64,000 bases of DNA from Streptomyces xanthophaeus. GTDB taxonomy: Bacteria > Actinomycetota > Actinomycetes > Streptomycetales > Streptomycetaceae. The position numbers and the translations under genes were made by a program. The notes beneath the pieces are model-generated. The model saw only the letters and a program-made list of their open reading frames with translations, was not told the DNA's origin and searched no databases. Shown here piece after piece: positions 28,506 to 38,347 of this stretch (the stretch's first letter is position 1; each line of letters begins with the position of its first letter). The DNA lies in assembly GCF_000725805.1 (NCBI RefSeq), contig NZ_JOFT01000039.1, forward strand, positions 1 to 64,000, read 5' to 3'.

Positions 28506-28741
28506 AGCAGCCCCTCCGCGCTGCGGGCGTTGCACCGGGCGATCTCGGCCCGCAGCCGCTCCATGGGCTCGGCGGGACGCACGTCCCGAGGCTCCGCCTC
28601 CCACTCCGGCCCGCCATGCAGGGGCCGCAGGGCCCAGTAGGGGCCGGCGGTTCCCCGGAACTCCCCGACCAGGTCGTCCCGTCCCGTGTCCACCACGACG
28701 GTGCCGGGGGGCGGGGGTTGGGGGTGGTTCGTTGCAGACAC
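28502..28741 (-). CDS. Small unknown protein, first gene of the Scr1-divergent operon
   Basis: This 79-residue protein starts with an ATG at 28741 and has a Pro-rich beginning (NHPQPPPPGTVVVDTGRDDL). A short globular part follows (VGEFRGTAGPYWALRPLHGG), with an Arg/Glu-rich helix at the end (PMERLRAEIARCNARSAEGL). It is divergent from the Scr1-type regulator gene with a spacer of about 106 bp, and coupled by a 4-nt overlap to the next gene. The WhiJ-type neighbourhoods of Streptomyces often carry such small unknown genes. Confidence 0.62.
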   Translation of the reverse strand: MSATNHPQPPPPGTVVVDTGRDDLVGEFRGTAGPYWALRPLHGGPEWEAEPRDVRPAEPMERLRAEIARCNARSAEGLL

Positions 28742-28847
28742 GACCGTTCCTCTCCGTAGCCGAGTCGCTACCGATCGGGTTCAGAGTGGCCCTGGGCGGG
28801 GGAGGCTTCAACCTGTCGGATCGGAACGGAAGATTGGTCGACAGCCC

Positions 28848-29684
28848 TTGAACCGCAAGGAGTTGAACCCGGAGCGCGGTCCCCAGGCGGCCTTCGGTGC
28901 GCGTCTGCGCAGCTTGAGGGAGGAGCAGAGCTGGACGCAGGAAACCCTGGGCGGGCGGCTCGGGTACTCCAGTACGCACGTCTCGGCGGTCGAAACCGGA
29001 CGGAAAGTGCCGACTCTGCGTTTTTCGCGCAGTGCCGACGAGGTCTTCGGCACCGGCCAGGGCGAGCGTTCGTTCGAGCGCGAGTGGCGCGAGATCCGGC
29101 ACGGCGTACTGCTGGAGGGCTTCCCGGAGTTCCTCGCCTACGAGAGCCGTGCGGTGGAGATCCGCCTGTACGAGGTGGGCGTCATACCGTGGCTGCTCCA
29201 GACGCCTGAGTACGCGACGACGGTCACCGAGAGCACCGTCAAGAGGGGGGCCATCACTGCGGATCAGGCGAGCGAGCGCATCGCTGTCATTGCGGCGCGA
29301 CAGGCCGCTCTGCTCCGTACGCCGCCGCCCATCGTCTTCGCGGTGCTTGACGAGAGCTGCCTCCGCCGACCGATCGGCGGACCCGCCCTCATGGCGGGCC
29401 AATTCGAGCGGCTACTCGAATTCGCCGAACTGCCGAACACCGTGCTTCAGATCGCCCCGTTCGACATGGGAGAGCGTCGTCCGCTCAGCCTGCCGGTCAC
29501 CGTACTGACACTGCCCGACCGCTCGATCATGTCCTACGCCGAATCCGCCCAACGGGGCCATCTGGAACGGGACAACAACTCCGTGGTGCCCATGCTGACG
29601 GCCTACCATCAGCTCCAGGCCGAAGCGCACACACAGGCGGCATCCGTGGCCATGATCAATCAACTACGAAAGGGCACGTCGTGA
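28848..29684 (+). CDS. Scr1/WhiJ-type helix-turn-helix regulator (XRE HTH + DUF5753)
   Basis: I chose the TTG at 28848 because the resulting start LNRKELNPERGPQAAFGARL matches the usual start of this family (MNRKELDP…). It gives 278 residues. Residues about 12-65 are an XRE HTH (LREEQSWTQETLGGRLGYSS and HVSAVETGRKVP). The remainder is the DUF5753 domain (EWREIRHGVLLEGFPEFLAY and VIPWLLQTPEYA). Such regulators pair with a DUF397 partner and influence development and antibiotic production. The DUF397 gene overlaps its stop. Confidence 0.9.
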   Translation: MNRKELNPERGPQAAFGARLRSLREEQSWTQETLGGRLGYSSTHVSAVETGRKVPTLRFSRSADEVFGTGQGERSFEREWREIRHGVLLEGFPEFLAYESRAVEIRLYEVGVIPWLLQTPEYATTVTESTVKRGAITADQASERIAVIAARQAALLRTPPPIVFAVLDESCLRRPIGGPALMAGQFERLLEFAELPNTVLQIAPFDMGERRPLSLPVTVLTLPDRSIMSYAESAQRGHLERDNNSVVPMLTAYHQLQAEAHTQAASVAMINQLRKGTS

Positions 29685-29875
29685 CGACTGAATCCCCCCG
29701 CTGGTTCAAGTCCTCCTACAGCGAGAACGGCGGCCAGTGCGTCGAGGTCGCCACCAACCTCGTCGCCTCGCCCGGTGTCGTCCCCGTCCGGGACTCCAAG
29801 CGTGACGACAGCCCGGTGCTCGGCTTCACCGCTGCCGCGTTCGCCGCCTTCGTGGACGGCGTCAAGGCCGTCTGA
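29681..29875 (+). CDS. DUF397 protein, partner of the Scr1-type regulator
   Basis: This 64-residue protein has the typical DUF397 sequence: WFKSSYSENGGQCVEVATN, then VPVRDSKRDDSPVLGF and a final aromatic-containing helix AAFAAFVDGVKAV. The GTG start overlaps the stop of the HTH gene by 4 nt. DUF397 proteins are small actinobacterial proteins nearly always adjacent to Scr1/WhiJ-type regulators, which they are thought to bind. Confidence 0.92.
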   Translation: MTTESPRWFKSSYSENGGQCVEVATNLVASPGVVPVRDSKRDDSPVLGFTAAAFAAFVDGVKAV

Positions 29876-29886
29876 GGCGCGGCCCG

Positions 29887-29916
29887 CCGGGCCCCGGCAG
29901 GATGCCCGGGGCCCGG
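29887..29916. terminator. Hairpin between convergent DUF397 and CocE genes
   Basis: Bases 29887-29899 and 29903-29916 are complementary except for one bulged base. They form a GC-rich stem between the two convergent stop codons (29875 and 29921). Confidence 0.6.
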
Positions 29917-29920
29917 TCGG

Positions 29921-31936
29921 TCAGCCCGCCGCGCGCGGCAGCCGGCGTTCCCACGTGCGGTGGAAGACGACCTCCTCGCCCTCCCGGCACAGGACCTCGT
30001 TCGACGTCAGGAAGCCGCCCTCGTCGCAGGTGATCTCCGACCGGGTCTCCACCCGCGCGTCCCAGCCCAGTTCGGGCCGGTGGAGCCGGATCTGCCACTC
30101 CGAGAGGGTCCGGGCCGACAGGGGGTCGGACTCCTGGATCTCGTACACCTCCCGCGCGTCCTCGCTGAACTCCAGGCCGTCCGGGTACACCCGGGTGCCC
30201 CCGTAGCGGGGGTCGACCTCCAGCCGCCAGGTCCCGCGCGCCACGTCCCGTACGACGAGCCGTTCCGGGCGCGGCTCGTCGAGGGTGGCCGGGAAGACCA
30301 CCCCCAGCGGCTCCGACTGCTCCGGCGGCTCGAAGCGGACCGACTCGTCCCGGGCCGTGGCGGCGGGGGACCCGGCCCGGACCGGGAGGGTCAGGGTGCT
30401 GCCCGCCGGGTCCAGGGTCCAGCCGGCCTCGGAGCCGGCCCGGGGCCAGATCCAGGGCCAGTACGCCGAGGACACCGCCAGCCGGATGCGGTGCCCGGGC
30501 GGGAAGGCGTGGCCGATGCCGTTCAGCTCGAAGGTGACCTCCTCGTAGGCGCCCACGGGCCACGGCACCGCCTGCTCCCGGCCCCGGCGCGCGGACAGGT
30601 TCAGCACGCCCCGCGTGACGAGCGTCGAGGAGCCGTCCGGGGCCACGTCGCACAGCCGGGCCACGGCCTGGCCGTACGGCACGTCCATGCGCAGCCGCAG
30701 GGTGACCGACGGGCGGCCGAGGATCTCCACCGGCTCGCCCCCGCCCACCGGGAACTCGAAGCAGGCCGACTTCGCGTCCTCCTCGCGCTGGTCCGGCGGC
30801 AGGTCGGCCTCGTTGCCGAAGGGGAAGAAGCGGCCCGCGTCGAGCCCGGTGTGCTGCGGGGAGGCGACGCGCACCGGGGCGCCCTGGAGCCCGTACGGGA
30901 CGGGGACGACGGAGGCGGACGGCCAGGTCCGCTCCTCGGTCCAGCGGCCCGGGAGCTCCTCGTACACGGTGGCGGGCGGATGGGAGTCGCTGATCCAGGC
31001 GCGGAGCAGCGGTTCGTCCATCACGCCGTTGTCCTCGCCCTTGAGCCAGTGGTCCCACCAGCGCAGGGTTTCCTGGAGGAAGCCGATGGCCGGGCCCGGC
31101 GGCAGCCCGCGGTCCGGGTACTGGTGCGACCAGGGGCCGATCAGGCCGCGGACGCGGCCGGACGGCAGGTGCTCGACCAGCCGCAGCACGGTGTCCCGGT
31201 ACGGGTCGTGCCAGCCGCCCACGGCCAGCACCGCCGCGCCGATCTCCGGGTAGCCCTCGCAGACGCTGCCGTGGCGCCAGTAGGCGTCGCGCGTCTGGTG
31301 GGAGAGCCAGGTGTGGATCAGCGGCTCCACGGCCTCCAGCCGCGTCAGCCACTGCTCGCGCCAGCCGTCCCCGGCGTACAGCGGGTCCGGCGGGCGGGAG
31401 GCGAAGGCCAGCATGGTCGCCGCCCAGGCGTGCATGTCCACGGCCAGCACGGAGCCGCCCATGTAGTGGACGTCGTTGTCGTACCGGTCGTCCGTGGAGC
31501 AGACGGTGACGACCGCCTTCAGCGGTGCGGGGGCGAGGGCGGCGATCTGGAGGGAGTTGAAGCCGCCCCAGGAGATCCCGAACATGCCCACCGCGCCCGT
31601 GCACCAGGGCCGGGCCGCCAGCCATTCGACGACCGCGACCCCGTCGGCCAGCTCCTGGGCGTCGTACTCGTCCCCGGGCAGGCCGCCGCTGCACCCGTGG
31701 CCGCGCACGTCCACCCGTACCGAGGCGTAGCCGTGTCCCGCGTACCAGGGGTGGCGCTGCCAGTCGCGCGGCGCGGTCCAGTCGGTGAGGCGGTACGGCA
31801 GGTACTCCAGCAGGGCCGGGACCGGCTCGTCCGTGACCGGCCGCCAGATCCGGGCGTAGAGCTCCACGCCGTCGGACAGGGGGATCCGGACGTCCTCGCG
31901 TGTGGTCGCGTACGGGAAATCGGTACGGATGATCAT
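29921..31936 (-). CDS. CocE/NonD-family alpha/beta hydrolase (X-Pro dipeptidyl-peptidase-like)
   Basis: This 671-residue protein has the S15-type hydrolase fold. The nucleophile elbow is GMFGISWGGFNSLQ near residue 120, with the oxyanion Tyr region in LEYLPYRLTDW. The cap domain precedes IGPWSHQYPD, which includes the catalytic His. The C-terminal third is the jelly-roll domain (VTRGVLNLSARRG, GHAFPPGHRIRLAVSSAYWP). No signal peptide is seen, so it is cytoplasmic. Relatives cleave esters or X-Pro peptides. It lies next to a peptide transporter gene on the same strand (43-bp gap), which favours a peptide-processing role. Confidence 0.9.
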   Translation of the reverse strand: MIIRTDFPYATTREDVRIPLSDGVELYARIWRPVTDEPVPALLEYLPYRLTDWTAPRDWQRHPWYAGHGYASVRVDVRGHGCSGGLPGDEYDAQELADGVAVVEWLAARPWCTGAVGMFGISWGGFNSLQIAALAPAPLKAVVTVCSTDDRYDNDVHYMGGSVLAVDMHAWAATMLAFASRPPDPLYAGDGWREQWLTRLEAVEPLIHTWLSHQTRDAYWRHGSVCEGYPEIGAAVLAVGGWHDPYRDTVLRLVEHLPSGRVRGLIGPWSHQYPDRGLPPGPAIGFLQETLRWWDHWLKGEDNGVMDEPLLRAWISDSHPPATVYEELPGRWTEERTWPSASVVPVPYGLQGAPVRVASPQHTGLDAGRFFPFGNEADLPPDQREEDAKSACFEFPVGGGEPVEILGRPSVTLRLRMDVPYGQAVARLCDVAPDGSSTLVTRGVLNLSARRGREQAVPWPVGAYEEVTFELNGIGHAFPPGHRIRLAVSSAYWPWIWPRAGSEAGWTLDPAGSTLTLPVRAGSPAATARDESVRFEPPEQSEPLGVVFPATLDEPRPERLVVRDVARGTWRLEVDPRYGGTRVYPDGLEFSEDAREVYEIQESDPLSARTLSEWQIRLHRPELGWDARVETRSEITCDEGGFLTSNEVLCREGEEVVFHRTWERRLPRAAG

Positions 31937-31979
31937 CCGGTTCAGCCGCCAATCGCCTCGGTCTCGGCCCGGTGGAGCC

Positions 31980-33497
31980 TCAGTGGACGGGGTGCATGGT
32001 GCGCCGCAGCCAGGGCGCCATCGCGATGACGGCCAGGCCCACCGCCACCGCGACGGCGCCGTTGACGCCGAAGTACACGGGGTGGGAGACCGTGCCGTAG
32101 AGCTTGACCACCTGCGCCTGGATGCCGTTGGCCAGGGCGAGGGAGAGGAACCACAGGGCCATGGTCTGGCTGCTGAAGGCCTTCGGGGCGAGCTTGGTGG
32201 TGGCCGACATGCCGGAGGTCTCCAGCAGGACGTCGCCGAGGCCGAGCAGCAGGTAGGAGCCGACGATCCACCAGGCGGCCATCTGGTAGGTGTCCCCGCT
32301 GTGCCCCGAGGTGGGGATGACCATCAGCAGGAAGGACAGGCCGCCGAGGATCACCCCGATGGCGATCTTGTTGGAGGCGTGCGGCTGGCGGTGGCCCATC
32401 CGGACCCACAGCGCGGCGACGACCGGGGCCAGTGCCACCTCGAAGGCGCCGAGTGCGGAGGCGTACCAGCCGGCCGGGAAGTGGAAGCCGAGGATCTCGG
32501 TCCGGGCGTTGGTGGAGGCCAGCAGCATCATCGTGGAGTAGGCCTGGAAGAGGATGAAGTTGAAGGCGACCGAGGCAAGGAAGAGCACCACGTACGGACG
32601 CAGCCGCGTGCGCTCGGCGGGGGTCACCCGGGAGCTGCGGAACATGACGGTGAAGTAGACGACGGGGGCGATCACCGAGACGAGGGTGAGCAGGTCGACG
32701 AAGCGGTCCATCGTCAGCCAGCCCAGGAGCGCCAGGAGGGTGGCGAGGGCGGCGAACAGGACACAGCCCGTGATGATCTTCGTCACGGTGGCGCGCATGG
32801 CGTCGGGTGCGAGGGCGTACTCGGCGGAATGCTTGCGTCCGGCCAGATGGCGGCGGCCCATCACGTACTGCACCAGGCCGGCGGTCATGCCGATCGCGGC
32901 GGCGGAGAAGCCCCAGTGCCAGCCCTGGTGCTCGCCGAGCCAGCTGGTGATCAGGGGTCCGGCGAAGGCGCCGATGTTGATGGCCATGTAGTAGAGGGCG
33001 AAGCCCGCGTCGCGCCGGTCGTCGGCGGTCCGGTACAGCTTGCCGACCATGGTGGCCACGTTCGGCTTGAGCAGGCCGGTGCCCGCGCTGATCAGGCCGA
33101 GGCCCACCCAGGTCATGGCGGCGGTCGGCACCGCCATGGCGTAGTGGCCGCAGGCGATCAGGATGCCGCCCCACAGAACCGCTCGATAGGAACCGAGGAT
33201 CCGGTCGGCGAGCCATCCACCGGCGACGGAGACGAGGTAGACCATGGTCCCGTAGGCCGCCGAGACGGAGGCCGCGGTGCCGGGGTCCATGCCCAGGCCG
33301 CCGTCGGCCACCGAATCCGCGAAGTAGAGGACGAGGATGGCCTGCATGCCCAGGAACGAGAAGCGTTCCCAGACCTCTAGTCCGGAGAGGGTGGCGAGAC
33401 CCCGGGGATGACCGAGGAAGGCGTGGTCGTCACCCGGAGGCGGCTGGTCCGCTTCCGGGTCCGAGGGTTCGTCTTGATCGGTATCAGTTCTGGACAA
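31980..33497 (-). CDS. POT-family proton-coupled di/tripeptide transporter
   Basis: I chose the TTG at 33497, which has GGAGAA about 8 nt upstream, giving 505 residues, the usual POT length. The family start is HPRGLATLSGLEVWERFSFL, containing the proton-coupling ExxER-type motif (here EVWERF). Twelve to fourteen helices follow. The PTR2 signatures include GGWLADRILGSYRAVLWGG and NIGAFAGPLITSWLG. It would import small peptides with protons across the cytoplasmic membrane. The adjacent CocE-type hydrolase could act on the imported peptides. Confidence 0.93.
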   Translation of the reverse strand: MSRTDTDQDEPSDPEADQPPPGDDHAFLGHPRGLATLSGLEVWERFSFLGMQAILVLYFADSVADGGLGMDPGTAASVSAAYGTMVYLVSVAGGWLADRILGSYRAVLWGGILIACGHYAMAVPTAAMTWVGLGLISAGTGLLKPNVATMVGKLYRTADDRRDAGFALYYMAINIGAFAGPLITSWLGEHQGWHWGFSAAAIGMTAGLVQYVMGRRHLAGRKHSAEYALAPDAMRATVTKIITGCVLFAALATLLALLGWLTMDRFVDLLTLVSVIAPVVYFTVMFRSSRVTPAERTRLRPYVVLFLASVAFNFILFQAYSTMMLLASTNARTEILGFHFPAGWYASALGAFEVALAPVVAALWVRMGHRQPHASNKIAIGVILGGLSFLLMVIPTSGHSGDTYQMAAWWIVGSYLLLGLGDVLLETSGMSATTKLAPKAFSSQTMALWFLSLALANGIQAQVVKLYGTVSHPVYFGVNGAVAVAVGLAVIAMAPWLRRTMHPVH

Positions 33498-33646
33498 AAC
33501 GCATTCTCCGGTTGTTTCGGCTCCTCCAGAACATACCGGTGCGCTTCGGGCGATGCTCGGGTGACCGCCGGACAGGCGCTCTCCGTGATCGAAAACAGAC
33601 CCGATACGCTGGCTTGAGTGATGGCAGCGACACATCGACAATCCAT

Positions 33647-33670
33647 GTGATCGTCAGCGTGATCGTCAGC
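33647..33670 (+). repeat. Tandem 12-bp repeat upstream of the polyprenyl synthase gene
   Basis: GTGATCGTCAGC occurs twice without a gap (33647-33658 and 33659-33670), just upstream of the ribosome site CAGGAG at 33675-33680. A partial copy (GTGATCGA) is near 33586. It could be an operator or a simple slippage product. Confidence 0.4.
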
Positions 33671-33687
33671 AGACAGGAGTACCCCTC

Positions 33688-34698
33688 GTGACCGTCGTCG
33701 GGCCGTTCGGACTGAGCGTGCGGGACCAGGCTCTTGAGACCGATGTCCAGGCCGGACTGGCCGCCGTCGAGGCGGGTCTGCTGGAGGCCACCAAGAGCGA
33801 AGTCCCCTTCATCACCGAGGCCGCACAGCACCTCGTGCGGGCCGGAGGCAAGCGCTTCCGTCCGCTGCTGGTGATGCTCGCTTCCCGGTTCGGCGATCCG
33901 TACGCCCCCGGCGTCGTGCCCTCCGCCGTGGTCGTGGAGCTCACCCACCTGGCGACGCTCTACCACGACGACGTCATGGACGAGGCGGACGTGCGCCGCG
34001 GGGTGGCCAGCGCCAACACCCGCTGGGGCAACTCGGTGGCCGTCCTGACGGGTGACTTCCTGTTCGCCCGCGCCTCGCACATCCTGGCCGACCTCGGCCC
34101 CGAGGCCGTACGCATCCAGGCCGAGGCCTTCGAGCGGCTGGTGACGGGCCAGATCCTGGAGACCGCCGGCCCGCGCGACGGCCGCGACCCCGTCGCCCAC
34201 TACCTCGACGTCATCGCGGGCAAGACCGGTTCGCTGATCGCCGTGTCCGGCCGCTTCGGCGCCCTGATGTCCGGCGCCGACGAGTCGGTCGTCGACATCC
34301 TCACCCAGTACGGCGAGCGCCTCGGCACCGCCTTCCAGCTCGCCGACGACGTCCTCGACATCGCCTCCGACACGCACGAGTCCGGCAAGACCCCGGGCAC
34401 CGACCTGCGCGAGGGCATCCCGACCCTGCCCGTGCTGCGGCTGCGCGAGAGCGCCGCCCGCGACGGGCGCGCCGAGGACCTGGAGCTCGTACGGCTCCTG
34501 GACGGCGACCTGACGGACGACGCCCGGCACGCCGAGGTGCTGACCCGGCTCCGGGTGCACCCCGCCCTGGAGCAGGCCCGCCGCGACACCGTCCGCTACG
34601 CCGAGGACGCGCGGGCCACGCTCGCCCCGCTGCCGGAGTGCTTCGCGAAGTCGGCGCTGGTCGAGCTCTGCGACGCCGTGGTGCACCGCGCGGGCTGA
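33688..34698 (+). CDS. Long-chain polyprenyl diphosphate synthase
   Basis: This 336-residue trans-isoprenyl transferase starts at a GTG with CAGGAG 7 nt upstream. The first Asp-rich motif is TLYHDDVMDEADVRRG near residue 92 and the second is QLADDVLDIASD near 222. The chain-length region before the first motif has small residues (VVVELTHLATLY), consistent with long products such as the C45 chain of MK-9. Given menG, the MenJ-like gene and nuo in the same window, it most likely makes the menaquinone side chain. Product length is inferred. Confidence 0.92.
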   Translation: MTVVGPFGLSVRDQALETDVQAGLAAVEAGLLEATKSEVPFITEAAQHLVRAGGKRFRPLLVMLASRFGDPYAPGVVPSAVVVELTHLATLYHDDVMDEADVRRGVASANTRWGNSVAVLTGDFLFARASHILADLGPEAVRIQAEAFERLVTGQILETAGPRDGRDPVAHYLDVIAGKTGSLIAVSGRFGALMSGADESVVDILTQYGERLGTAFQLADDVLDIASDTHESGKTPGTDLREGIPTLPVLRLRESAARDGRAEDLELVRLLDGDLTDDARHAEVLTRLRVHPALEQARRDTVRYAEDARATLAPLPECFAKSALVELCDAVVHRAG

Positions 34699-34719
34699 CA
34701 CCGCCCCCAGCAGTGGAAC

Positions 34720-34769
34720 GGGCCCCTCCGCCCCGTCGACCCCTACGGGTCGGGGGAGAGGGGCCCCTC
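34720..34769 (+). terminator. Terminator after the polyprenyl synthase gene
   Basis: A 9-bp outer stem pairs 34720-34728 with 34758-34766. An inner 6-bp stem pairs 34737-34742 with 34747-34752. A short T-containing tail follows. Confidence 0.75.
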
Positions 34770-34923
34770 TTGTGTCATCCCACGGTCGTACGCACAGTTG
34801 CTTCCGGGGACTGACGCCCCCGGCGCCCCGATTTGGTCAGATGGAGTCATCAAACCCCACCAGATCGGGTGAGCGCGGCGACACGGGGGTCGCCGCCGAC
34901 GACACAGAGGGCAGGGCACTGAC

Positions 34924-36132
34924 ATGGCAGCGAACACGAAGACTTCTCGCAAGGTCGCCCGGTACGCCGTACCGGTCGCGGTGGCAGGTGTGGCCGCGGC
35001 GACCGTCGCGATGGTCCCGGCCTTCGCCAATGCCGGCGGACCCGACCTGCCGAAGGTGACGGCGCAGCAGCTCATCGAGAAGGTGGCGGCCTCGGACGTG
35101 CAGGAGCTGTCCGGCACGGCCAAGCTCAGCACCGACCTGGGCCTGCCGACCCTCGCGACCGGACTGCTCGGGGGCGGCGGCGTCGCGGGCGGCTCGGCCA
35201 ATCCCGAGGACAAGGTCGCCCAGCTGGCGAGCGGTACGCACACCTTCCGCGTCGCCGCCGACGGCCCGGACCGCCAGAAGCTCACCTTCCTGGACGGCAA
35301 GGACGAGTACAGCCTCATCCACAACGGCGACGACGTGTGGGGATACGACTCCAAGTCGAACGAGGTCTTCCACGAGAAGGCCCCCCAGCCGGGCCAGGAC
35401 GGCGGCAAGGACAAGGGCAAGGAGCACAAGACGGCCGACCGGCTGGGCGCCTCGCCCCAGCAGCTCGCCGAGGAGCTCCTGAAGGCGGCCGGCCCGACCA
35501 CCGACGTGAGCGTCGGCGACACGGCCCAGGTGGCCGGCCGCGACGCCTACCAGCTGGTGCTCAAGCCCAAGCAGAGCGGCTCCACCATCGCCTCCGTGAA
35601 GATCGCCGTGGACGCCAAGAACGGCGTGCCGCTGCGCGTGCAGGTGCTGTCCACCCAGGGCGGCAAGCCCATCGTGGACGCGGGCTTCACCAAGGTGGAG
35701 TTCGCCAAGCCGGCCGCCGACACCTTCGCCTTCACCGTCCCCAAGGGCGCCAAGGTGACCGAGGGCGGGGCCGAGTCCGGCCACGGCGACAAGGACTTCA
35801 AGGCCCTTGAGTCCTTCCCGGGCCTGGACGGCCTGGTCGGCGGGGCGAACGGCAAGGGTGAGGTGAAGGTCCTCGGTGAGGGCTGGGCCGCCATCGCCCG
35901 GATCGACTCGGGCACCGGCAAGGGGCTGAAGGACCTGGAGAACGACAAGGACGCCCCCAAGCAGGCCAAGCAGTTCCTCGACTCCCTCGGGGACAAGGTC
36001 TCCGGGAAGTTCGGCGAGGGCCGCGTCCTGTCCACCCGCGTCGTCAACGCCCTGATCACCGACGACGGCAAGGTCTACGTCGGCGCCGTCACCAAGGACG
36101 CGCTGGTGAAGGCGGCCGACGCCAACAAGTAG
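34924..36132 (+). CDS. Secreted LolA-like lipoprotein-carrier-fold protein
   Basis: This 402-residue protein has an N-terminal signal peptide (TSRKVARYAVPVAVAGVAAA, cleavage probably after FANA near residue 37). The mature part has the LolA/LolB-like pattern: VTAQQLIEKVAASDVQELSG, then DRQKLTFLDGKDEYSLIHNG, DDVWGYDSKSNEVFHEKA, a Lys/Gly-rich loop, AGRDAYQLVLKPKQSGSTIA and VKIAVDAKNGVPLRVQV. Actinobacteria have no Lol pathway, so the family here probably binds lipids or lipoproteins at the outer face of the membrane. In Streptomyces, relatives are often annotated as LolA or DUF2092. Confidence 0.85.
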   Translation: MAANTKTSRKVARYAVPVAVAGVAAATVAMVPAFANAGGPDLPKVTAQQLIEKVAASDVQELSGTAKLSTDLGLPTLATGLLGGGGVAGGSANPEDKVAQLASGTHTFRVAADGPDRQKLTFLDGKDEYSLIHNGDDVWGYDSKSNEVFHEKAPQPGQDGGKDKGKEHKTADRLGASPQQLAEELLKAAGPTTDVSVGDTAQVAGRDAYQLVLKPKQSGSTIASVKIAVDAKNGVPLRVQVLSTQGGKPIVDAGFTKVEFAKPAADTFAFTVPKGAKVTEGGAESGHGDKDFKALESFPGLDGLVGGANGKGEVKVLGEGWAAIARIDSGTGKGLKDLENDKDAPKQAKQFLDSLGDKVSGKFGEGRVLSTRVVNALITDDGKVYVGAVTKDALVKAADANK

Positions 36133-36154
36133 TCACCCCTGGGAAGACTGTGCG

Positions 36155-36189
36155 AAGGGTGGGCCGGGACTGTGTCCCGGCCCACCCTT
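36155..36189 (+). terminator. Terminator after the LolA-like gene
   Basis: A perfect 15-bp stem pairs 36155-36169 with 36175-36189 around a 5-nt loop. It lies 22 bp after the stop codon. Confidence 0.88.
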
Positions 36190-36207
36190 GCGTCGTTCCC
36201 CTCCTGC

Positions 36208-36227
36208 GTACAGCGCGACCGCTGTAC
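36208..36227. promoter_or_regulatory. Palindromic operator candidate of the toxin-antitoxin pair
   Basis: GTACAGCG and CGCTGTAC form a perfect inverted repeat with 8-bp arms and a CGAC spacer, ending 10 bp before the antitoxin ATG. Ribbon-helix-helix antitoxins usually repress their own promoter from such sites. Confidence 0.6.
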
Positions 36228-36237
36228 GGTGGAAGGC

Positions 36238-36437
36238 ATGTCGAGACACGTCACCATCCGCCTGGACGAAGAGTTCCACGAGCGCCTCAAGGCGCGCGCG
36301 GCGGCACTGGGGACGACGGTCACCGCGCTGATCACCGAGGTCACGGAGCGCGAACTCGACGAGGACCGGAAGAACTTCCTCTCCGGCATAGAGGAGTTCG
36401 CCGACCACTGGAGCTACTTCCAGGAGCGGTTCGGCAA

Positions 36438-36441
<4 letters not shown>
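36238..36441 (+). CDS. Ribbon-helix-helix antitoxin-like protein
   Basis: This 67-residue protein starts at an ATG with GGAAGG upstream. Residues 4-50 form a ribbon-helix-helix (RHVTIRLDEEFHERLKARAA, then LGTTVTALITEVTERELDED). The C-terminal part (RKNFLSGIEEFADHWSYFQE) would hold the toxin. Its stop overlaps the TTG start of the next gene. Size, gene order and upstream palindrome all fit a type II antitoxin that binds DNA as a dimer. Confidence 0.8.
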
Positions 36442-38205
<1,764 letters not shown>

Positions 38206-38292
38206 TTAGTGCGTCAGTGCGAGCCTGATGGTCGGCGAGGGCATGACAATTCGTCAAGACCAGAATCCGGTCAGGGTGGTTCGGAAAACGGA

Positions 38293-38327
38293 CGATCCCC
38301 GGCACTGGTGGTCAGTGCCGGGGATCG
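38293..38327 (-). terminator. Hairpin terminator after rarD
   Basis: A perfect 15-bp stem pairs 38293-38307 with 38313-38327 around a 5-nt loop. It lies 21 bp beyond the rarD stop on the minus strand. Confidence 0.8.
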
Positions 38328-38347
38328 TGGGAGTGGAGAGGGTGCTG

